DNA of 5,258 nucleotides from a bacterium (lineage in GTDB: Bacteria > Pseudomonadota > Gammaproteobacteria > Berkiellales > Berkiellaceae): the NCBI GenBank assembly GCA_009927065.1, contig RFNU01000029.1, positions 1 to 5,258 on the forward strand. Direction: 5' to 3'. The notes under the pieces were generated by a model, which did no database searches, was not told where the DNA came from, and saw nothing but the letters and a program-made list of their open reading frames with translations. The position numbers and the translations under genes are program-made. Below are positions 1 to 4,248 of the stretch, in pieces; the stretch's first letter is position 1; every line of letters begins with the position of its first letter.

Positions 1-1046
1 GTTTTCGTAGAATCCCGCTTTGTCAATTTCCGAATTGTTTTATTATGACGTTCATAAAATCGCCTTGTTTTGTTTTTTGTACGCAGCCATATATTATATC
101 TCAAATAGCAAACCACGGACAATCGTTTGGCATCTTTATCCACAAGCTTCATAGGCAAATTTCCGTGCCATTCGTGAACATCCATAAACAATATATCGCC
201 AGTTCTCACATCTACACCTAAACCATATTGAGGAAAACATGTTTCGCCACCTTTATATCTTCCCTTTTCAATAACTGCCAAATTACCAAATCCCTCGCGG
301 TCGTCTCCTTTGTCTTTATGAATCGAAGTCTGAAAATTCACATTTGTGGTAATAGTAGTAAAACTTGTGCCGGGAATTTTAAAATGGGTTTGCCGCGCTT
401 TACGATATTGTTTTGCATAATGATCTGGTGTGTATTTTTTATATAGTTGGTCAATGTCTTTTATCATTGGTATCATCCGTTTATATTTTTCCGGGTAATC
501 AGTATTGAATCGACACGCACGGACTTCCAAAGGTCTGACACCCGCTTTTCGAAAACTGACTTTATAATTTGGCGGAAAACGGTCAAAATATCCTATAATA
601 TTACTCATTACATTTGGATTTTCATAAACATTGCGGGTTTTGCTACCAGTTGTATTTCCGCGATTGCTTGTTTTATTTTGTGCAAATCCTATTATATTAT
701 CATAAAATTCATTTATATTTTTTGAGTCTGGACTTTGGTTCTCCGTCAAAAGTCGTAATGCATTTTTTCTGAATATGAGCAATAATCTGCCATCTTCCGT
801 AACAACATCTGTATTTTCTCGAATCACCGTTTTAATCATTGACGGTTGTACAAATCCATTGGCATATTTTTCCATATCATTGTCTGAAATGAGTTTTTTG
901 GCTACTATTTTACGGACGCGCCCGGTTCCATACTCGGGTTGTCCTCCCAAAACTTGTGGTGTCAAATTTTTGGAAGAGGAGACAATTTCCGAAGCATCGG
1001 AGCCGCCCCGACGCAATATGTCGGACATATAAAGCGTAGACGACAT
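1..1046 (-). CDS. TET/JBP-like 2-oxoglutarate/Fe(II) DNA dioxygenase, 3' end cut by window
   Basis: The frame is open from an ATG at 1046 to the left edge (348 codons, no stop), so the C terminus is missing. The catalytic core of a 2OG-Fe(II) dioxygenase lies at about residues 225-318: TTNVNFQ, then the iron ligands H243 and D245 in SIHKDKGDD, a glycine-rich strand (EGFGNLAV, residues 251-258), KGGETCFPQYG (265-275), the distal ligand H294 in DVHEWHGN, and a 2OG-binding arginine, probably R308, before VVCYLR. The H-D-H-R order and spacing match TET/JBP enzymes, which hydroxylate thymine or 5-methylcytosine in DNA; JBP1 uses H189, D191, H239 and R255. The first 45 residues look disordered. A second in-frame ATG lies six codons in, at 1028. 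The substrate (T or 5mC) cannot be told from sequence. An AlkB- or prolyl-hydroxylase-type enzyme is less likely because the FPQYG and VHEWHGN segments fit TET/JBP better. Confidence 0.8.
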   Translation of the reverse strand, partial: MSSTLYMSDILRRGGSDASEIVSSSKNLTPQVLGGQPEYGTGRVRKIVAKKLISDNDMEKYANGFVQPSMIKTVIRENTDVVTEDGRLLLIFRKNALRLLTENQSPDSKNINEFYDNIIGFAQNKTSNRGNTTGSKTRNVYENPNVMSNIIGYFDRFPPNYKVSFRKAGVRPLEVRACRFNTDYPEKYKRMIPMIKDIDQLYKKYTPDHYAKQYRKARQTHFKIPGTSFTTITTNVNFQTSIHKDKGDDREGFGNLAVIEKGRYKGGETCFPQYGLGVDVRTGDILFMDVHEWHGNLPMKLVDKDAKRLSVVCYLRYNIWLRTKNKTRRFYERHNKTIRKLTKRDSTK

Positions 1047-1099
1047 GTTAACATATTATATAATAACAAATATTATATCATATTATCTGTTCCAAAAAC
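1047..1099 (-). promoter_or_regulatory. AT-rich upstream region of the dioxygenase gene
   Basis: This gap between the dioxygenase start and the end of the next minus-strand gene is almost pure A/T and contains TATAAT-like stretches reading toward the dioxygenase (for example the segment complementary to 1053-1082). Such AT-rich leaders are typical of giant-virus promoters. No copy of the mimivirus early motif AAAATTGA is present. The exact element and transcription start are not determinable. Confidence 0.45.
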
Positions 1100-1133
1100 G
1101 GGCACGGGCGTCCGCGTCGCGTTATGTGCACCC
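1100..1133 (-). terminator. GC-rich imperfect hairpin over the stop codon of the CPNYW membrane protein gene
   Basis: GGGC-AC at 1100-1105 can pair with GTGC-A-CCC at 1126-1132 (six pairs with one bulged A), and inside it lies the palindrome CGCGTCGCG at 1113-1121. The structure covers the TAA stop (1122-1124) of the gene at 1122-1508 and stands out as a G/C island in A/T-rich DNA. In Mimivirus, hairpins at gene ends mark transcript 3' ends; this element is inferred to play that role. The pairing is imperfect. Confidence 0.4.
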
Positions 1134-1508
1134 ATTATAGTTTGTAATGCCATCCCAAAGAATTTCAGACGCTTTTGCCCAATCGCGTTTTGCACATGTA
1201 GCCCCGCCTTTTTTCGATCCCCATGCATTATTATTAAAATCTATTTTATTGTTTGCGGAATCCAACCCAGGTAAAGTAGTTGAAGTATATTTTGACTTAT
1301 CAAATGACCCTATATTAATTTTATCTGTTGAGGTTGGGATAATACATTTCCCATCTGCATCTACTTGCCAATAATTTGGGCATGGTAATGTAGAAGGTGG
1401 AAAAACCATATTATTCTTATTTGTTGTCATAATAATGCCAATTGCGGCTAATATAATAATCAATAATGCTATCGCGACACCCAATACTGCTATTTGAAAT
1501 CCATCCAT
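1122..1508 (-). CDS. Small single-pass membrane protein with CPNYW motif, candidate virion membrane protein
   Basis: The protein has 128 residues. A hydrophobic segment at about residues 6-27 (VLGVAIALLIIILAAIGIIM) is a membrane anchor directly at the N terminus, leaving a domain of about 100 residues on the other side of the membrane. That domain has four cysteines (C43, C55, C105, C127) in CPNYW (43-47), DGKC (52-55), ATCAKRDW (103-110) and the extreme end NGCT, with WDGITN at 118-123. Even spacing of cysteines and tryptophans suggests disulfide pairs. Similar small CPxYW membrane proteins occur in algal giant viruses as I recall them, but I cannot name a characterised family. It is divergent from the minor capsid gene on its right, which fits a structural role, but function is inferred only. 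It ends 75 bases upstream of the dioxygenase start on the same strand. Confidence 0.75.
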   Translation of the reverse strand: MDGFQIAVLGVAIALLIIILAAIGIIMTTNKNNMVFPPSTLPCPNYWQVDADGKCIIPTSTDKINIGSFDKSKYTSTTLPGLDSANNKIDFNNNAWGSKKGGATCAKRDWAKASEILWDGITNYNGCT

Positions 1509-1534
1509 ATTGCTATATGTTATTGCTATATATT
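1509..1534. repeat. Two tandem 13-bp AT-rich repeats beside the start of the membrane protein gene
   Basis: ATTGCTATATGTT at 1509-1521 is followed directly by ATTGCTATATATT at 1522-1534, differing at one base. It lies immediately upstream of the minus-strand ATG at 1508. It may be a simple tandem duplication or part of the promoter. Confidence 0.5.
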
Positions 1535-1607
1535 GATATATGTTAAATCTAGAATATATTTCCTGTTAGTATCATATATAATTATTTGTTATTTGTTATA
1601 TACAAAG
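1509..1607. promoter_or_regulatory. Divergent promoter region between membrane protein and minor capsid genes
   Basis: This 99-base, strongly AT-rich gap separates two genes read away from each other, so it must carry both promoters. In its middle lies the palindrome TCTAGA (1548-1553), giving a TCTA core on each strand, flanked by A/T runs. A TCTA core in AT-rich surroundings is the published late promoter motif of Cafeteria roenbergensis virus; use of the same signal here is inference. It would suit a pair of late virion genes. Confidence 0.5.
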
Positions 1608-2237
1608 ATGTATTCTTCCTATCATGGTACAGTGTCGAGTAATCCGCAAAATCTGCCAAATCCGCAAAACAATCTAAAATATGGGAGGAACGATATTCCA
1701 TATGCATCTGTAGGGATGTGGGAGAACAACGCCCAGAAACAAACTGCGCCAAATGGGCGTATAAACCTGTTTCAATCTCCATCTAAAGATGTTGTTTTCC
1801 AAATGATGGAAAAAATAGATTTAAAAAATAAAGCGACAGATTATCGCGATGCTCTTACAGGTACTTGGGAACATAATCCTTTAGAAGCCTCTTTTTTTTC
1901 TGCGGAGAACATACAATCTATACAAGATACTATAAAATCCACCATTTATAAATTATCAAATAGTCGTTATGTATTGCCAAATCAGAATATTGACAATTTA
2001 AAAATTATAATGAGGAGTATATATTTGCAACATGCGCAACATTTATTAGATAATATTCCTCAACAAGTTGAAAAGCTAAATAAATTCGTATTAGATTATG
2101 TTATTCCAAATGTCTACAATGAATCTATTGCCTATGAAAAATATATTAGAGACCAAAGTACTTTAGTAATGCCAATCCCACTGCCATTACAACATAATAG
2201 AGATTATAAACAATTGGAGATTAAACCTTGGACTTGA
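1608..2237 (+). CDS. P11-type minor capsid protein
   Basis: The protein has 209 residues from the ATG at 1608. The N-terminal 60 or so residues are polar, rich in Asn, Gln and Pro, and likely extended. The conserved part runs from about residue 92 to the end: LEASFFSAENIQSIQ (92-106), a helical stretch with SRYVLP (119-124), MRSIYLQ (135-141), then QQVEKLN (152-158), DYVIPNVYNE, YEKYIRD (176-182) and a proline-rich tail. FFS..N...IQ, MRSIYLQ and QV..LN are the pattern I associate with the C-terminal region of the P11 minor capsid protein shared across Nucleocytoviricota, which lies beneath the major capsid lattice. The frame extends upstream to 1494, but that extension only translates AT-rich promoter DNA and overlaps the opposite gene, so 1608 is preferred. 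The gene converges on the LRR gene with 13 bases between stop codons. The assignment is by recalled motif, not by search. Confidence 0.7.
   Translation: MYSSYHGTVSSNPQNLPNPQNNLKYGRNDIPYASVGMWENNAQKQTAPNGRINLFQSPSKDVVFQMMEKIDLKNKATDYRDALTGTWEHNPLEASFFSAENIQSIQDTIKSTIYKLSNSRYVLPNQNIDNLKIIMRSIYLQHAQHLLDNIPQQVEKLNKFVLDYVIPNVYNESIAYEKYIRDQSTLVMPIPLPLQHNRDYKQLEIKPWT
1641..1669 (+). repeat. Short direct repeat in the capsid gene N-terminus
   Basis: AATCCGCAAAA occurs at 1641-1651 and again at 1659-1669, an 18-base period that keeps the frame and encodes NPQNLPNPQN. It is a small in-frame duplication in the disordered N-terminal part of the capsid protein. Confidence 0.6.
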
Positions 2238-2241
2238 GAAC

Positions 2242-2260
2242 GGGGCTCAATCATAGCCCC
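2242..2260. terminator. Shared GC-rich hairpin between convergent genes
   Basis: GGGGCT (2242-2247) and AGCCCC (2255-2260) form a perfect six-pair, GC-rich stem with the loop CAATCAT. It begins five bases after the stop of the capsid gene on the plus strand and spans the TGA stop (2251-2253) of the LRR gene on the minus strand, so a single symmetrical element could end both transcripts. Hairpins at transcript 3' ends are known for Mimivirus; the function here is inferred from position and symmetry. Confidence 0.6.
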
Positions 2261-3687
2261 TTAAATTCTACCACTTTTGGTTCATCCAAGAATCCGTGTT
2301 CTAATTCCGATAAACGATTGGGCATTTCTATTAAAACATTGTCTTCTATTTCCACAACGCCGTATTTTAATCTACGCAAGTTCTCCACCTCTGGCATTAA
2401 ATCCCTCACATATAATTCCATTGCCGTTTTTAAAGTAGCCGGTGTTTCAGTTTCATTATAATCCTTCATTAAACTTTGTATTTCTTCTAATATCTCATTT
2501 ATTTTATTTGTTTTTTTATGAATCATCTCTTTTTTTTGTTCGTTAAAATATAATTCTTTATGAAATCTGACATAATCTTCATATACTAAACTTGATAACG
2601 AATAATTTTCCATGAATTTTTTGAAATTTTGAATTGCTGCTTCATCTGAGTAGTAATTGAAAAGCGAGTCTAATTTTTGTCTTATAACGCGCTCTTTGCC
2701 TTCTTCTATTTCTTCCTTAAATATGTATAATAAATCGGATTTCATATTAAATGATCCACGCTGTAATTTGATATTTAATGCACAAGGTGCAGTTTTATCG
2801 CCACAAACTGCAAAATGACCTGTTGAATTTGTATAAAACCGCGTTCCTACTGGCCGATTACAATATATACAAGATGGCAAAACTGCATTTGCAGCTGTAC
2901 GCCCCATTTTCTTTGTAGGAGCGCGTTTATACGCAAGTCGCCGTTTTTTCAGCAATTTTTCTTCATAATCGTGTTTTGTGCGATAGTATAATTGCAATGC
3001 ATCCAAATAGTTGATTCTGCGATCAACCATTTTTTCTCTGTTTTTTTTGAGGATGTTGGAATCTTCTGTTTCCGAGTCGTTGTCCGATTCTTCGATTTCC
3101 AATGCAAATGGACTATTTTCGGCGGAAAAATCGTGTATATTACTAGGTAAGTTCTCAATACGCAATATAGGATTCTCGGAACAGTGCAATGTTTTTAAAT
3201 GGTCAATCCCGCGTAGATTTAATTTCCGCAACTGATTTTGATTACAAAATAAAGTGACTAAAGTGGTAGGCAAATTGCGGAATTCTTCAATACGATTATT
3301 ATTACATCTTAATTCTTCTAAATTTGGGGATCCAACTAGATCCAATGTTCTCAAATAATTGTCGGTAATATCAAGAATTATAAGACTTCCAGGAAGGTTG
3401 CCACCATCTAATTCTGTGAGTAAATTACCCGGGCATTCAAATCGGGTAATTCCGCTAGGAATATTGCGAATCTCGGTAATTTCTCCAGGATAAAACTTGA
3501 TACTATTCAAGTTTGGAAACCTGTCTTCTAATATCTCTCCTAAATTCAAATTTCCGTATAATTTGGTCCGAATAGTTAGTTCTGTAGTAGTATTAGGATT
3601 AAGGTTCTCAATAATAGAGGCAAATTCTTCTTGTGCAGTATTGTTCTCTTTTATAATATCCGCTCGTTTTTGTTGTACAATATCCAT
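2251..3687 (-). CDS. Leucine-rich-repeat protein with C-terminal four-cysteine (zinc-type) domain
   Basis: The protein has 478 residues. Residues about 45-195 form a run of short leucine-rich repeats with a recurring LP..L..L.C..N.L..L pattern (for example LPGSLIILDITDN, LEELRCNNNRI, LPTTLVTLFCNQNQL, LKTLHCSENPI, LPSNIHDFSAENSP), giving about six or seven repeats that should build a curved protein-binding surface. An acidic linker (EIEESDNDSETEDS, 197-210) follows, then a basic stretch (243-260, KKRRLAYKR). A compact domain begins with C273-x2-C276, then C295 and C302 (CIYCNRPVGTRFY...VCGDKTAPC), a likely zinc site. The rest to residue 445 is charged and helical, with a possible coiled coil at about 380-410. 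The region after the cysteines resembles a domain of unknown function that I recall from algal giant viruses. No enzymatic motif is visible; a scaffold or host-binding role is speculation. Confidence 0.8.
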   Translation of the reverse strand: MDIVQQKRADIIKENNTAQEEFASIIENLNPNTTTELTIRTKLYGNLNLGEILEDRFPNLNSIKFYPGEITEIRNIPSGITRFECPGNLLTELDGGNLPGSLIILDITDNYLRTLDLVGSPNLEELRCNNNRIEEFRNLPTTLVTLFCNQNQLRKLNLRGIDHLKTLHCSENPILRIENLPSNIHDFSAENSPFALEIEESDNDSETEDSNILKKNREKMVDRRINYLDALQLYYRTKHDYEEKLLKKRRLAYKRAPTKKMGRTAANAVLPSCIYCNRPVGTRFYTNSTGHFAVCGDKTAPCALNIKLQRGSFNMKSDLLYIFKEEIEEGKERVIRQKLDSLFNYYSDEAAIQNFKKFMENYSLSSLVYEDYVRFHKELYFNEQKKEMIHKKTNKINEILEEIQSLMKDYNETETPATLKTAMELYVRDLMPEVENLRRLKYGVVEIEDNVLIEMPNRLSELEHGFLDEPKVVEFKGL

Positions 3688-3745
3688 TATATACTACACT
3701 ATATTATGGATTCATATTCTTTGATAGACTATTTTTAGACTCGGT
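3688..3745 (-). promoter_or_regulatory. Upstream region of the LRR gene with repeated TCTA cores
   Basis: Reading on the minus strand toward the ATG at 3687, AGTCTA occurs twice within 17 bases (complements of 3725-3730 and 3736-3741), followed by an AT-rich leader with TATAATATAG- and TATATAA-like stretches. The doubled TCTA core recalls the late promoter motif described for Cafeteria roenbergensis virus, but its use here is untested. Confidence 0.35.
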
Positions 3746-3785
3746 TGATGACAAACGGACGGATCCCGGGGGGGCGAACGCATCA
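3746..3785 (-). terminator. GC-rich island at the 3' end of the small membrane protein gene
   Basis: TGATG (3746-3750) and CATCA (3781-3785) are inverted copies that bracket a 30-base G/C-rich insert containing overlapping GGATCC and CCCGGG palindromes and a run of seven G (3768-3774). CATCA includes the TGA stop of the gene at 3783-4097, so the element sits where a transcript-end signal is expected, as at the two other gene ends in the window. Inner pairing is weak, so this is less convincing as a single hairpin. Confidence 0.3.
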
Positions 3786-4097
3786 TATATTATCAGGATT
3801 ATATGTAAATGGCAAATCAGTAATCATGGATGTTTGCCGTTTTTGATCCATTTGATATTCCCGTATTTTAGATAAAACATAATTCTGTTCTTGCAACATT
3901 TTTGCTTCTTTTTCCCATTCGGGTAATTCCCGTTTTCGTTTTAAATATAATATGATTCCAATAATAAATACTAGTCCTAAAAATACACTAATATTAAATA
4001 CCCAACTAAATATAGAAGTTTTATATTCGTGACATCGATTCAATGTATTGTATAAATACGCTTTTACATTTGATTCAACTAATCTCGGATATTCCAT
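3783..4097 (-). CDS. Small single-pass membrane protein of unknown function
   Basis: The protein has 104 residues from the ATG at 4097. A GTG three codons further upstream would extend it, but ATG is expected in a eukaryotic virus. About 32 polar residues precede a strongly hydrophobic segment (about 33-52, VFNISVFLGLVFIIGIILYL), followed by the positively charged KRKR. By the positive-inside rule the C-terminal part should face the cytoplasm or virion interior. That tail is a charged helix (EWEKEAKMLQEQNYVLSKIREYQMD) ending in MITDLPFTYNPDNI. I do not recognise a named family. Size, a single anchor and position between virion-type genes suggest a virion membrane protein, as inference. It is divergent from the multi-pass membrane protein on its right. 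Confidence 0.7.
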   Translation of the reverse strand: MEYPRLVESNVKAYLYNTLNRCHEYKTSIFSWVFNISVFLGLVFIIGIILYLKRKRELPEWEKEAKMLQEQNYVLSKIREYQMDQKRQTSMITDLPFTYNPDNI

Positions 4098-4126
4098 AAA
4101 CCACACCTATACTATTATATTTGTAT

Positions 4127-4234
4127 ATGAGTTTTGTATCCGGAACTTTGTTCCTCATCTCTCCTAGCATGAATCTAGGCGGTCTTCATTCAGACGGACA
4201 TTTTTCAGAAAACATATATGGTTTTATTGTATAA
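4127..4234 (+). CDS. Doubtful 35-residue ORF in the intergenic region
   Basis: An ATG at 4127 opens a frame of 35 codons (beginning MSFVSGTLFLISP, ending ENIYGFIV) closed by TAA at 4232-4234, 14 bases before the next ATG. It could be an upstream ORF or leader peptide of the gene at 4249, or chance. It overlaps the inverted-repeat cluster and has no recognisable motif. I lean against it being a real gene. Confidence 0.15.
   Translation: MSFVSGTLFLISPSMNLGGLHSDGHFSENIYGFIV
4137..4200 (-). other. Cloverleaf-like cluster of inverted repeats
   Basis: Read on the minus strand, this 64-base element has a five-pair closing stem (TGTCC with GGATA, one G-U pair), then three consecutive arms: GTCT/AGAC with a six-base loop, CCTAG/CTAGG with a seven-base loop, and GGAAC/GTTCC with a three-base loop. 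The plus strand gives the same arms, with one A-C mismatch in the closing stem. The layout recalls a tRNA, but the first loop lacks GG and the last arm lacks TTC and has only three loop bases, so it is not a standard tRNA. It lies in the probable 5' leader or promoter of the small membrane protein gene. It could be a structured RNA, protein-binding sites, or chance. Confidence 0.3.
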
Positions 4235-4248
4235 ATCAAACATTTGTA

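Larger units (their letters stand above)
4098..4248. promoter_or_regulatory. Divergent intergenic region between two membrane protein genes
   Basis: This 151-base gap must carry promoters for both flanking genes. Both ends are AT-rich (about 4107-4129 beside the minus gene; 4201-4248 beside the plus gene, including ATATATGG and TATAAATC), while the centre (4137-4200) is richer in G/C and full of inverted repeats. TATAAATC at 4230-4237 lies about 12 bases before the plus-strand ATG. No AAAATTGA-type early motif is seen. Confidence 0.4.

Noticed and set aside
228..1032. Plus-strand open frames at 228-446, 447-725 and 775-1032
   Set aside because: They lie antisense to the continuous dioxygenase frame, have no recognisable motifs, and read as phenylalanine/isoleucine-rich shadows of it.
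939..1374. Plus-strand open frames at 939-1274 and 1147-1374
   Set aside because: They run antisense to the dioxygenase 5' end and the CPNYW membrane protein, both of which have clear protein features.
1494..1607. N-terminal extension of the minor capsid frame to an ATG at 1494
   Set aside because: It overlaps the start of the opposite gene and translates only AT-rich promoter DNA into a Tyr/Ile-rich string; the 1608 ATG gives a typical soluble N terminus.
2949..3235. Open frames at 2949-3158 (-), 3011-3235 (+), and also 2228-2461 (+) and 3497-3724 (+)
   Set aside because: All lie within or antisense to the LRR gene and lack any domain signal.
3761..3774. Cloning-linker contamination (GGATCC next to CCCGGG)
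   Set aside because: The flanking genes are intact and the context matches other GC-rich gene ends in the window, so a linker is not needed to explain it, though reads should be checked.
4098..4106. GTG start for the small membrane protein
   Set aside because: Giant viruses of eukaryotes use ATG, and an in-frame ATG lies three codons downstream.
4137..4200. A genuine tRNA (TCA at the anticodon position)
   Set aside because: The D-like loop lacks GG, the T-like arm has a three-base loop without TTC, the acceptor has only five pairs, and base 37 is not a purine. Kept only as a cloverleaf-like element.
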